From positions 62,001 to 126,000 of the forward strand of contig NZ_CP013855.1 in the NCBI RefSeq assembly GCF_001698125.1: DNA of 64,000 nt, given 5' to 3'. Below the pieces are notes generated by a model. The model saw only the letters and a list, made by a program, of their open reading frames with translations. It was not told the origin of the DNA and did not search any database. How positions within the stretch are numbered: position 1 is the stretch's first letter; each line of letters begins with the position of its first letter. The DNA is from Pseudonocardia sp. HH130630-07. Lineage in GTDB: Bacteria > Actinomycetota > Actinomycetes > Mycobacteriales > Pseudonocardiaceae. The position numbers and the translations under genes are program-made. Below are positions 9,241 through 20,100 of the stretch, in pieces.

Positions 9241-12200
9241 GCCGGTCCTCCGGACGGGCCCGCGACGGCGGGATCGTCCACGATGTCGATGAGTGCCTGC
9301 GCCCAGTGCCGGGCGAGCAGGTCCAGGTCGTCGGCGCCCAGCACGGCGCCCGGTGCGGTGAGCGAGACGTGCAGCTGCGGACCCTGCGGTCCACGGCACA
9401 CCATCGCCTCGATCTCGCAGGTGTGCGGCACCTCGAGGTCGGGGTCCTGGTCGGCGCGGGCGGCGATGCGGCGGGGGTCGTCCGGGCCGACGACCGCGGA
9501 CGCGCCGTCCATCCGGCCCAGGTAGTTCACCAGGACCGGCGGGGTGCCGAGCGCGGCCAGGCGGGGGCCGGTCTGCGGGTGCAGGTACCTCAGCACCCCG
9601 AAGCCGATCCCGGTGGCGGCGGGGCCGCCGAGCCGATCGCGGACATCGGCCAGCAGCGTCGCGGGGTCCGGGTGGCGGACCAGGTGCACCGGGAACAGCG
9701 CGGTGAACCAGCCGACCGTGCGGGACAGGTCGACCCCCGGTGCCAGCTCCTCGCGGCCGTGGCGCTCCAGATCGACGACGAGATCGTCGCGGCCCCTCGG
9801 GGACCAGCGGTGCCAGGCCTCGACGGTCGCGGCGAGGCTGAGCTCGGTGCCGTCGTGACCCGACCGCAGCATCCGGGCCGTGACGTCAGCGGGCAGCACC
9901 CTGGTCGAGGTGCGTGTCGCGCTGCGGGTGGCGGTCCGGACCTGCGGGGTCGCGTCCGACAGGACAGGTGTGGCGGCGGCGAGTACCTGCTGCCAGTGCC
10001 GGTACTCCGCCAGCGTCGCGCGGTCGGTGGCCCGGCCGGCGAGCAGCCTGCCGTACTCGGCCAGTGAGGTGACCGCCGGTGCGAGCCGCACAGTGCGGCC
10101 GGCACCGGCGGCCGACCACGCCTCGTCGAGGTCGTCGAGCAGGATGTGCCAGGACACCCCGTCGACGGCGACGTGATGGGCGACGAGCAGCAGCAGGTCC
10201 GGTTCGTCGCCGGGGACGGTGAACAGCACGGTCTGCAGCACCGACCCGGTCCGTGGGTCGAGCCGGGCTGTCGCGGCGGCCGACTCCTCGGCCAGTACCC
10301 GCCGACCGTCCGGGCCGTGCGGGTCGGGCAGTTCCACCTCGTGCACGATCGGGTCAACGGTGACGTCGGCGGCGGGGCGCACGTGTATCTCCCGCAGTCC
10401 GTCGGTGACCTGCAATCGCAGCGCCTCGTGGGTGGTGACGAGCGCGGCCACCGCGGTCCGCAGCGTCGCGATCGTCCGTCCCGGGCCGACCTCGATCAGC
10501 ACGGACTGGTTGTGCCGGCGGTGAGACCCGGACAGCTCGGCGAGGCGCTGCACGATCGGGAACGGCGGCACCTCGGTGGCCTCGTCGCCGACGCGGGTGT
10601 CCTCGGCCGAGCGGGCGGCCGCGACCAGCGCGGCCGGGGTCCGCTCGCGGAACACGTCCTGCGGGGCGAGCACCAGCCCGGTGCGGCGGAGGCGGTTCAC
10701 CAGCCGGATCGCCAGGATGCTGTCCCCGCCGACGGCGAAGAAGTCGTCCTCGGGCCCCACCGGGGTGCCCAGGACGGCGGTGAACGCCTCGATGACGGCC
10801 TGCTCCTGCGGACCGGCAGCGGACCGGTCGTCGACGGTCGGGGCGAGCGTGCCGGGATCGGGCAGCGCGGCCCGGTCGAGCTTGCCGTTGACCGTGAGCG
10901 GCAGCCGGTCGAGCAGGACCAGCGCGGCGGGCACCATGTAGCCGGGGAGCGCCTCGGCCAGCCTCGACCGCAACGTCGCCGGGTCGGGTTCCGCCCCCGG
11001 CGCGGCGACGACGTAGCCGGCGAGGCTGCGATGTGAGGTGTCGTCGGTCCCGGTGGTGCGCATCGTGACGACCGCCGAGGCGACCCCGGGCAGCTCGCGC
11101 AGGGCGGCCTCGATCTCGCCGACCTCGATCCGGTAGCCCCGGATCTTGACCTGGTCGTCGGCACGACCGGCGAACTCCAGGGACCCGTCAGCGCGGCGGC
11201 GCGCCAGGTCACCGGACCGGTAGAGCCTGCTGCCCGCGGGACCGTCGGGGTCGGCGACGAAGCGGCTCGCGGTCAGGCCCGGCAGCCCGGCGTAGCCCTG
11301 GGCGAGCTGCGGTCCGGCGACGTAGATCTCCGCGACGGTCCCGGCCGGCGCCGGACGCAGCAGGTGGTCGAGCAGCCGCACCTCCAGCCCGGCGAGCGGC
11401 TCGCCGACCGGGCTGACCGGGCGGTCGCAGTCGGCCGGTCTGATCTCGCGGTAGGTGGTGTGCACGCAGGTCTCGGTGATGCCGTAGAGGTTGGCGAGTA
11501 CCGGCGTCCCGGCCGGATGCCGATCGAACCAGTCGCGCAGCAGACGCGGGTCCAGGGCCTCCCCGCCGAACACGACGTAGCGCAGGTTGCGGGCGGGCGG
11601 GTGGGCCCTGCCCCGCGCCGGGGGCTCGGCCGCGGCCAGTGGGTGGAAGGCCGAGGGTGTCTGGCTCAGCACCGAGACCCCCTCCTCGGCGATCAGGCTC
11701 CACAGGTGTTCGGGGGTGCGCGCGGTCGCGGTGTCGACCACGACGACGGTGCCCCCGGTGGCCAGGGCGCCCCACAGCTCGAAGACCGAGAAGTCGAACG
11801 CCACCGAGTGGAACAGTGTCCACGTGTCGTCGGGACCGACCGTCATCTCGCCGCGCGGTCCGACGGTCGCGGCGAGCATGGCCAGCACCGCCGCGTGGGA
11901 CACCTCGACGCCCTTCGGACGTCCGGTGGACCCGGAGGTGTAGATGACATACGCCGGGGTCGCGGACGCGACCGGGACCGGCCGGTCGAGCGGTGCGGCA
12001 TCCGCACCTCCGGCCGCTCCGGCACCGGTGTCGGTCCCGGCCTCGGGCAGCCCACGGGTGTCGACGGTCAGCACCGCGACACCGGAGCCGGTCACCGTGG
12101 ACGGCGCGTCCGGTCCGGCGAGGACCAGCCGCGGCCGGGCGTCGTCGAGGATCGTCGTGGTCCGCGCTGAGGACGCGTCGACGTCGAGCGGGATGTAGGT

Positions 12201-15200
12201 CGCACCGGCCCGCAGCACGGCCAGCACCGCCACCACCATGGCCACGCCGCGCGGCAGGCCCACCGCGACGCGGTCGCCGGGCACGGTCCCGCGGGCGACG
12301 AGCGCCCCGGCCAGCCGGGCCACCCGCTCCTCCAGCACCGCGTAGTCCAGGCGGTCCTCGCCCGCGACCAGCGCGGTCGCCGACGGGTGCCGGGCCGCGG
12401 TCGCCGCGAGGACCTCCCCGAGGGTGCTGGCAGGCCCGACCGGTGCGGCCGGCGGCCGGGCGACGGCGGGGGCGCCGAAGTCGCGCAGGGTCGACAGCGG
12501 GGCGTCGGGATCGGCGACGAATCGGCGCAGGACGGCGACCAGTCGGTCGAGCGCGGCCTGCACGGTCGCAGGGTCGTAGAGATCGAGGGCGTACTCGACG
12601 ACGATCCGCATCCGGCGCTCGTCGGTGGCGGCCTCGAAGAAGGCGAAGGTCAGGTCGAACTTGGCGGTCCCGGTCCCGACCCACCGGGTGGCGGTGTCGG
12701 TGCCGGCCAGCTCGAGCTCGCTGATCCCGGTGTCGGTGCGCAGGTAGACCAGCTCCACCTGGAACAGGGGGTGCCGCCCGGACCGTGCCGGCGCGATCCG
12801 CTCGACGATCTGGGGAAACGCGACGTCCGACCGGCTCATCGCGGCGAGGTCGGCGGCGCGGACCCGGTGCAGCACCTGTCCCGGAGTGGGGTCGCCGTCG
12901 AGGTCGACCCGCAGCGCCAGGGTGCTCAGCAGGAACCCGACGACGTCCTCGGTCCCGGCGGCGCGGCGCCCGGACACCGGGCTGCCGATCACCACCGATC
13001 TGGCGCCGTTGGCCCCGGCGTCGCGGTCGGCGTCGACGGAGGCGTCCAGCAGCACCGCCAGCGCGGCGTGCAACACCATGAACATGCTGACCCGGTACCG
13101 GTCGGCGAACGCCCCGAGCGCCGTGACGAGCTCCGGGTCGAGCTCGCCGATCAGCTCCGCGCCGCGGCCCGACGGCCGCTCCGGCCGGGGACGGTCCCCG
13201 GGCAGGGTCGTCTCGGCGGGCGCCCCGGCGAGCGTCCGCTCCCAGATGTCGAGCTGCTCGCGGGCCAGGGGGGTGGGCTTCTGCGGGCTGCCGACCGTTC
13301 CGGCCTGCCAGGCCGCGACGTCGGAGTAGCGCAGCGCGGGCTCGGGCAGCATGGGCTCGCGCCCGGCGGCGCGCGCCGCGTACGCCGTCCCGAGGTCACC
13401 GAGCAGGGTGCGGTAGGACCACTCGTCGACGGCGATGTGATGGCACACCAGGGTGAGCAGGTAGCGATCCTCGCCGACGTGTACGACGTCGGCCCGGATC
13501 GGGGCCTCCTGCTCCAGGTCGAAGCGGTGCCGGACCAGCAGGCCCACCAGCTCGTCGGGGTCACGGCCGGCGAGGTCGCACCAGCCGACCTGGGCCACGA
13601 GTTCCCCGGGCGGGTGCACGACGGCCGCTACGTCGCCGTCGGTGTCGGGTCCGCAGTCCCGGTAGGTCGTGCGTAGGATCTCGTGCCGGGCGACGATGTC
13701 GGCCAGCGCGTCGCGCAGGACCGTGACGTCGAGCGGTCCGTCGACCGTCCAGGCCCGTGGCACGTTGTAGGTGGCGGCCGGGCCCTCTAGCCGGTATAGC
13801 GTCCACATCTGACGTTGCGCGGGGGCGAGTTCGGTGGGTGCGCCGTCCGAGCGCCGCACGGGTTCGGCCGCGGTCGCGGGCGGCGCGCAGGCACGGTCGA
13901 CGACGGCCCGCAGACCGGCCACGGTGGGCGCGGCGAACACCTCGGGCACTGTGAGGTCGGTCCCGCAGCGCTCCCGGATCCGGTTGACCAGGCGCAGCGC
14001 CGACAGCGAGTGGCCGCCGCGAGCGAAGAAATCGTCGTCGACGCCGATGGCGCCCTGGTCGAGTCCGAGCACCTCAGCGACCAGGCCGCACAGCTCCCGC
14101 TCGCGGTCGTCGCGGGGGGTACGGCCGGCGGTGACCACTGGCTCGGGCAGGGCGCGCCGGTCGAGCTTCCCGCTGGGGGTGTGCGGCAGCTCGGGAAGCG
14201 CGACGAGCGCCGACGGCAGGAACGCCGCCGGCAGCCGCTGCGCCAGCTGCGCACGGAGTGCATCGAGGTCCGGCGACGTCGCTGTGGCCGGAACCAGGTA
14301 CCCGACTAGTGCGGGACCGCCCGGTGTGGACCGGACGACGACCGCGGCGTCGGTCACGTCGGGCAGCTCCTGCAGCGTGGCCTCCACCTCACCGGGCTCG
14401 ACCCGGACACCGCGCACGGTGACCTGGTCGTCGGCGCGGCCGAGCAGCCGGTAGCGGCCGTCGGGCAGCCGGACCGCGAGGTCACCGGTGCGGTAGAGCC
14501 GCCCGCCGGTGTCCAGCGGATCGGCGACGAACCGGGTCGCGGTCTCCGCCGGGCGTCCGGCGTAGCCGCGCGCTGGCTGGACGCCTCCGACGTAGAGCTC
14601 CCCGGCGACGCCGTCGGGCACCGGACCGAGGAAGCGGTCCAGCAGCCGCACGGTCGTACCGGGCACCGGCTGGCCCACGGTGACCGGGCCGTCGGCGGCG
14701 GAATCGACGGGCCCGGCCAGGACGTCTCCGGCGACTTCGGAGGAGCCGTAGGAGTTGACGATCTCGGCATTGGGGGCCCAGCGGCGGGCCGCGGCCACGA
14801 CCGATGCGGTCAGCGGCTCACCGGAGCAGACCAACCGGGCGAGCTGCCCGGGCGCGGGTGCACCGGCGGCGGCCAGCACCTCGACCAGCGAGGGCACCGC
14901 GGTGAGCTGGGCCGTGCCGGACCTGGTGACCCGCTCGGCGAGCGCCGCGGGATCGCCGGCGGTGGCGTCGTCGACCGGCACGATGCGGGCGCCGCCTGCG
15001 ACCGCGGCGAACAGCTCGGTGAGACCGTCGATGAACGACACTGAGCTCTTCACCAGCCGGGTGTCGCCCGGGCGCACCGGCCAGGCCGCGGCGGCCCAGG
15101 CGAGCCGGTTCGCCAAGGCCTCGTACGTGCCGAGCACCCCTTTCGGCCGGCCGGTCGATCCGGAGGTGTGGATCAGGTAGGCGGCCGCGGCGGGGTCGGG

Positions 15201-17066
15201 CACCGGGAACGGCGCGACTAGGCCGTGCGCGTGCAGCGACGGCGGGCCGAGGACCGCGGCGCCGGCCGGGAGGGCCACCGGCGGGGCATCGCCGGTCACG
15301 ACGACGGCCAGGGCGACGTCGTCGAGGACCAGGCGCCGGCGCGGGGCCGGGTAGGTGGGGTCGAGCGGGACGAGCAGCCCGCCCGCACGCGCGACGGCCA
15401 GCAGCGCCACGACCAGCTCGGCCGAACGGGGCAGCAGCACTGCCACCGGGGTCTCGGCCGCCACTCCGGCCGTGCGCAGCAGGTCGGCGAAGGCGTCGAC
15501 CGCGGCGTCGAGGTCCGCGTAGCCCAGTTCCCCACCGTCGTGGACCAGCGCGGGGGCGCCGGGGGCGGTGGCCGCCCGCCGGGCCAGTAGCTCCGCGGGG
15601 GAGCCACCCGATTCCGCCACCGGCGCCGTGTCGTGTGCAATGTCCGATTCCGTGGCCGGGCCGGCGAGCAGCGCGGTGAGCCGCGACGCCGGCGTGGCCG
15701 AGGACAGCACGCGCTCGATGCCGTCGAGGACGGCGGCGACCATCGCGTCATCGAGGCGCGCGAGGGTGTGCACCGCCTCTACACGCAGTGCGTCGTCGTC
15801 GGCGAAGAACTCCAGCAGCAGCGGCTGTGCGGACGCACCCGGGTCGGTGCGGGTCACCGTGGTCGTGGCATCGGGCAGCCGCGGGCCCGCGCCGCCCCGC
15901 GGGACCAGGTCCACCGTGACGTCGATCAGGTCGGCGGGGCCGCCGCCGGAGCGAGCGCCCAGGGCCGTGACCAGCCGGTCGTAGGGCACGGCGTGTCCGC
16001 GTGCCCATCCCGCGTCGGTGCCGACGCGGGCGACGAGATCGGCCACCGTGTCCCCGGCGTGCACCGACGTCGGCACGACGACGAGGTCGGCGAGGTTGCC
16101 CACGACCCCCTCGGCCGCCTCGGCGTCCCGGTCGGAGACCACGGTCCCCAGGCGCAGCCGCGGGTCCGGGCCGAACGGTGCGAGCGCGGCGGCGGTCGCG
16201 GCGAGTACCACGGTGTAGGGGGTCGTGCCGAGCTCGCGGGCGAGCCGGCGGGCCCCCTGCGCGGCGGCGGCGGACAGGTCGCGGTCGGTGCGCCTGGCCG
16301 CCTCGGCCGGTGCGCCGGGGTCGGCGGGTGGCTGGTGGGAGAACGGGCCGGGCACCGCCTCGGCGAGGATCTCGCGCCACGGGGCGAGATCCGGCGCGTC
16401 CTGCCCGTCCGCGGTCACGAGCCGGCCGGGGCCCGGTGCGGGGGTCTCGTCGAGCGGTGTCCCGGCTCGCGCGGCACCGTAGGACCGTTCGAGGTCCCGC
16501 GCGACGACGGCGAACGTCGGGCCGTCCCAGGCCACGTGATGGGTGGTCAGCAGGACGGTGCGCCGGGAGCCGGACTCCCGGAGCAGATCCAGGCGCAGCG
16601 GCGCCTCGACGGCGAGGTCGAACGGACGCCGGACCTGCTCGCGGGCGATCTTCTCGACCCGGGCGGCCCGCGCGTCGTCGTCGGCATCGGTCAGGTCGGT
16701 GACGACGACCGGGTCCTCCGGTGCCGGGTGGACCCGCTGTATCGGCGCGGTGTCGTCGCCGGATCCGCCGTGGAAGGTGGATCGCAGCACCGGGTGCCGG
16801 GCCACCAGGTGCCGCAGCGCAGCCACCAGCGCCGGTTCCGACACCTCGCCGTCGATGGTGAGCCGCACACCCAGGTTGTCCGCCACGCTGCCGGGGTGGA
16901 CCTGCTGGCGCAGCCAGGCACGACGCTGGCCGGGGGTGAGGGCGAAATCGGTCCGGCCGTCGTCGGCGACGGTCGCGTCACCGGAGGAGTCCCGGTCGCG
17001 CTGTAGTCCTGCCTCGGCCAGGCGCCGGGCGATCAGCTCGCGCCGACGTTCGTCGAGCGTGGTCAT
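9237..17066 (-). CDS. Siderophore NRPS, C-A-PCP-C-A-PCP-E
   Basis: 2609 residues; the ATG at 17066 is preceded by GGAGGACC. Domains: C1 (about 40-450, HHVAWDG at 176-182), A1 (about 490-985), PCP1 (GGHS), C2 (HHIAVDEWS), A2 (about 1540-2045), PCP2 (GGDS) and a C-terminal epimerisation domain (AHHVAVDGVSW, RTVGWFTALFPV, NYLGRMD). In A1 the Asp that normally binds the alpha-amino group is replaced: the pocket reads I-D-T-T-V-S-S-G-D. A shifted Asp is the hallmark of beta-amino-acid A domains (known beta-alanine code VDWVISLADK), and a PanD gene in the same run could supply beta-alanine. A2 reads D-F-F-S-V-G-L-V-H, nearest to Thr codes (6 of 10 positions), and the E domain should make this residue D-configured. 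The stop overlaps the next NRPS start by 4 bp, so the two are probably translationally coupled and act in series. Domain calls are firm; substrate calls are inference. Confidence 0.95.
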   Translation of the reverse strand: MTTLDERRRELIARRLAEAGLQRDRDSSGDATVADDGRTDFALTPGQRRAWLRQQVHPGSVADNLGVRLTIDGEVSEPALVAALRHLVARHPVLRSTFHGGSGDDTAPIQRVHPAPEDPVVVTDLTDADDDARAARVEKIAREQVRRPFDLAVEAPLRLDLLRESGSRRTVLLTTHHVAWDGPTFAVVARDLERSYGAARAGTPLDETPAPGPGRLVTADGQDAPDLAPWREILAEAVPGPFSHQPPADPGAPAEAARRTDRDLSAAAAQGARRLARELGTTPYTVVLAATAAALAPFGPDPRLRLGTVVSDRDAEAAEGVVGNLADLVVVPTSVHAGDTVADLVARVGTDAGWARGHAVPYDRLVTALGARSGGGPADLIDVTVDLVPRGGAGPRLPDATTTVTRTDPGASAQPLLLEFFADDDALRVEAVHTLARLDDAMVAAVLDGIERVLSSATPASRLTALLAGPATESDIAHDTAPVAESGGSPAELLARRAATAPGAPALVHDGGELGYADLDAAVDAFADLLRTAGVAAETPVAVLLPRSAELVVALLAVARAGGLLVPLDPTYPAPRRRLVLDDVALAVVVTGDAPPVALPAGAAVLGPPSLHAHGLVAPFPVPDPAAAAYLIHTSGSTGRPKGVLGTYEALANRLAWAAAAWPVRPGDTRLVKSSVSFIDGLTELFAAVAGGARIVPVDDATAGDPAALAERVTRSGTAQLTAVPSLVEVLAAAGAPAPGQLARLVCSGEPLTASVVAAARRWAPNAEIVNSYGSSEVAGDVLAGPVDSAADGPVTVGQPVPGTTVRLLDRFLGPVPDGVAGELYVGGVQPARGYAGRPAETATRFVADPLDTGGRLYRTGDLAVRLPDGRYRLLGRADDQVTVRGVRVEPGEVEATLQELPDVTDAAVVVRSTPGGPALVGYLVPATATSPDLDALRAQLAQRLPAAFLPSALVALPELPHTPSGKLDRRALPEPVVTAGRTPRDDRERELCGLVAEVLGLDQGAIGVDDDFFARGGHSLSALRLVNRIRERCGTDLTVPEVFAAPTVAGLRAVVDRACAPPATAAEPVRRSDGAPTELAPAQRQMWTLYRLEGPAATYNVPRAWTVDGPLDVTVLRDALADIVARHEILRTTYRDCGPDTDGDVAAVVHPPGELVAQVGWCDLAGRDPDELVGLLVRHRFDLEQEAPIRADVVHVGEDRYLLTLVCHHIAVDEWSYRTLLGDLGTAYAARAAGREPMLPEPALRYSDVAAWQAGTVGSPQKPTPLAREQLDIWERTLAGAPAETTLPGDRPRPERPSGRGAELIGELDPELVTALGAFADRYRVSMFMVLHAALAVLLDASVDADRDAGANGARSVVIGSPVSGRRAAGTEDVVGFLLSTLALRVDLDGDPTPGQVLHRVRAADLAAMSRSDVAFPQIVERIAPARSGRHPLFQVELVYLRTDTGISELELAGTDTATRWVGTGTAKFDLTFAFFEAATDERRMRIVVEYALDLYDPATVQAALDRLVAVLRRFVADPDAPLSTLRDFGAPAVARPPAAPVGPASTLGEVLAATAARHPSATALVAGEDRLDYAVLEERVARLAGALVARGTVPGDRVAVGLPRGVAMVVAVLAVLRAGATYIPLDVDASSARTTTILDDARPRLVLAGPDAPSTVTGSGVAVLTVDTRGLPEAGTDTGAGAAGGADAAPLDRPVPVASATPAYVIYTSGSTGRPKGVEVSHAAVLAMLAATVGPRGEMTVGPDDTWTLFHSVAFDFSVFELWGALATGGTVVVVDTATARTPEHLWSLIAEEGVSVLSQTPSAFHPLAAAEPPARGRAHPPARNLRYVVFGGEALDPRLLRDWFDRHPAGTPVLANLYGITETCVHTTYREIRPADCDRPVSPVGEPLAGLEVRLLDHLLRPAPAGTVAEIYVAGPQLAQGYAGLPGLTASRFVADPDGPAGSRLYRSGDLARRRADGSLEFAGRADDQVKIRGYRIEVGEIEAALRELPGVASAVVTMRTTGTDDTSHRSLAGYVVAAPGAEPDPATLRSRLAEALPGYMVPAALVLLDRLPLTVNGKLDRAALPDPGTLAPTVDDRSAAGPQEQAVIEAFTAVLGTPVGPEDDFFAVGGDSILAIRLVNRLRRTGLVLAPQDVFRERTPAALVAAARSAEDTRVGDEATEVPPFPIVQRLAELSGSHRRHNQSVLIEVGPGRTIATLRTAVAALVTTHEALRLQVTDGLREIHVRPAADVTVDPIVHEVELPDPHGPDGRRVLAEESAAATARLDPRTGSVLQTVLFTVPGDEPDLLLLVAHHVAVDGVSWHILLDDLDEAWSAAGAGRTVRLAPAVTSLAEYGRLLAGRATDRATLAEYRHWQQVLAAATPVLSDATPQVRTATRSATRTSTRVLPADVTARMLRSGHDGTELSLAATVEAWHRWSPRGRDDLVVDLERHGREELAPGVDLSRTVGWFTALFPVHLVRHPDPATLLADVRDRLGGPAATGIGFGVLRYLHPQTGPRLAALGTPPVLVNYLGRMDGASAVVGPDDPRRIAARADQDPDLEVPHTCEIEAMVCRGPQGPQLHVSLTAPGAVLGADDLDLLARHWAQALIDIVDDPAVAGPSGGPA

Positions 17067-17117
17067 GGGGTGTGGTCCTCCGGAACGGCGGGGATGGTGG
17101 TGGACGAGGCTGGTCGG

Positions 17118-20100
17118 TCAGTCGCTCACGGCGAGTGCGGCGTCGATCTCGTCGTCGTCCATCGCACCGATCTCCTCGACCACCTCGGCGACCGCGTCGA
17201 TCCGGTCGGGTTCACCACGGCGCAGCTCGTGCGCGAGGCCGCGGACGGTGGGGTGGGCGAACACCGCGCGCGCCGACACCGCGGCGGTGTCAAGCACCGC
17301 ACGCAGCCGGGCGACGATCGCGGTGACCAGCACCGAGTCGCCCCCGAGTGCGAACAACGAGGTCTCGACACTCACCGGGCCGCGGCCGAGCACCTCGCCC
17401 CACACGCCGGCGATGACGCGTTCGAGGGCGGAGTCGGGTGCGGCGCCGGGGCCGTCGTCGCCGATCTGCTCCTCGACGAGCCGTCGCACCGCCCGCCGGT
17501 CGACCTTGCCGTTGCCCGAGAGTGGGAGCCCGTCGAGCGCGACGACGCTCCGCGGCACCATGTGCGGAGGCAGCGTCGCGGGCAGCGCGCGGGCCACGTC
17601 ATCGGGGTCGGCCCCGCCGTGGACGGCGAGGGCGAGAAGCGCCTGCCGCCGACCCACCACCACCGCGACGGCGCCGTGCACGCCCGGTAGCGCCGTGGCC
17701 GCGGCCTCGACCTCACCGGGCTCGATGCGGAACCCGTTGAGCTTCATCTGGTCGTCGCGCCGACCGAGGAACTCCACGGTGCCGTCGGGCCGGTAGCGGC
17801 CCAGGTCACCGGTGCGGTACCAGCCGAACCCGTCGAGGACCGGGAACCGGTCCTCGGTGCGGGCAGGGTCGCCGCGGTAGCCGTGGGCGACCCCGGCACC
17901 GCCGATCCACAGCTCGCCGGGCACGTGGTCGGGGGCGTCCCGGCCGGCCGCGTCGACGACCCGCAGCCGAACCCCGTCCAACGGGGTGCCGTAGGGCACG
18001 CAGGTCCAGTGTGCGGGCACCTCGCCCGGCACGTCCTGGATCGTCGAGTGGATCGCGGTCTCGGTGGTGCCGCCCAGCCCGGCGAAGGCGCAGCCGTGCA
18101 CCCGCTCGCGCAGCCGCCCGGGCAGGTCGGTGCCGACCCGGTCCCCGCCGAGCAGTACCTGACGCAGCGTGGGCCCTAGGTCGTGTTCGGTGGCGAGCAG
18201 TGAGTCCAGCAGCGGCGGGACGCAGTTGAGCACGCTGACCCGGTGGTCGTGGATCAGCTGCGCCCACCGGTCGGGGTCGCGCTGCTCGCCCTCGGCGAGT
18301 ACGACGACGGCCCCGCCCGCGTGCAACGCGGCGAACACGTCGAACACCGACAGGTCGAAGTCGAGCGCCGAGACCATGAGGGTCCGGTCGGACTCCCCCA
18401 TAGCGAACCGGCGGAGGAGGTCGTCGATCGTCGCGGTGGCCGCGCGGTGCGGCACCTCGACGCCCTTCGGCTCGCCGGTCGACCCGGAGGTGAACAGCAG
18501 GTAGGCGATCTGCTCGGGATCGGGCTCGGCGGGGACGGGGAGCGGTTCGGCGCGCAGCAGATCGTCGAGACCGACCCGACCCGCACCCGGGTCTCCGTCG
18601 CCGCCGGAGTCGCTGGTGATCGCTGTCCGGTGCCCAGACACTGCGGTGATCCGCTGCACCCGGTTCGTTGGTTGCTCGACCCCGAGCGGCACGTAGCTGC
18701 CGCCGGCGGCGAGCACGCCCAGGACCGCGACGACCTGCTCGGGTCCGCGCGGCAGGGTGACCGCGACGGGCTCCGCCGGCTCCAGGCCGCGGGCGCGCAG
18801 CCCACCGGCCACCCGCAGGGCGGCGTCGGCGAGCTCGGCGTGGGTGAGCACACCGCGCTCGGAGATCACAGCGGGCCCGTGGCGATCGGTGGCTGCGGCG
18901 AAGAACCCGCCGTGCAGGGTGCGCGGCGGCGGGACGTGCGCGTGGTCGGTGCTGTTCACCCGGTCGCGGACGGCGAGCTGATCCGGCGGGAGCAGCGCGG
19001 GCACCGGCGCGGTCCAGGTCGCGTCGTCGGCCAGCCCCCGGACGAGCCCTGCGAAGGCGTCGAACATCGCCTGCGGCACACCGTCGGGCAGCCGGTCGGC
19101 GCGCACGTCCCAGTTGACCAGGATGCGGCCGCCGACCTCGGTCACCTGGGCGTCGAGCAGTACCTGCGGCCCCTGGGAGATCATCCAGACGGGGTCGCCG
19201 AACAGGTCGCGGGCGCGCTCGTCGAACAACTCCCCGAGACCGAGACCGCTGGTGAACACGACCGGGGCCAGTACCTGCTCCCCGGCGGCGCGGCCCAGCT
19301 CGCGCAGCACCTCGACCCCGGAGAAGGCCGACTGCTCGGCGTCGGCGTGCAGCCGGCGCCGGATCGCGCGCGCCCGCTCCAAGAACGTCGCGGGCCTGGT
19401 CAGGTCGATCTCCAGCAGCACCGAGCCGGTGAAGTCGCCGACGACTTGGTCGATGTCGGGGTGCACCGGGTCGCGGTCGAACAGCGGCACGTTGAGCAGG
19501 AACCGCGGGGTCGCGCTCCAGGCGCCGATCACCTCGGCGTAGACGGTGGCGACGACGACGGCTGGGGTCAGGCCGTGGCGCCGACAGGCCGCGAGCACGG
19601 CAGCGCGCTCGGCGCCCTCCAGGGTCAGCGCGAGGCGCTGCGCGCGGGCCGGGCCGTCGTGCTCGACGGTCGGTAGCTCGGGCGCTCCGGGCAGCTCGGG
19701 CAGTCGCGCGGTCCAGTACCGGCGGGCGGTCTCCACTGCGTCACGGCGGCCCACCGGCCGGGTCGCGAGGTACTCGCGGTAGGTGACCGCGGGGCGGTCC
19801 ACCGGTAGCTCCGGATCGGCGTAGAACCGGGCGAGGTCGGCGAGGACCCGGCGGTAGCTCACGGCGTCGGCGGCGACCATGTCGACGTCGAGGTGCAGCC
19901 GGGACGCGCCGGGCAGCAGCGTGACCGCGACCCGGAACACCGTGCCCTGCTCGATGGGGAGCTGCTCGTGGCTCATCTGCTCGCGCAGCGCGGCGAGCCG
20001 GGCGTCGCGTTCCCCGGCGTCGACCTCCCGAAGGTCGTGCACGGTGAGCTCGTCCCATCGGGCGGCGGGCCGGATCTCCTGACGCCCGTTGTCGGTGATC

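Noticed and set aside
3931..9525. A very long open frame (about 1860 codons) on the plus strand
   Set aside because: It lies opposite the NRPS gene, has low-complexity Arg/Gly/Val-rich composition and no domains. It is open only because of high GC on the complementary strand.
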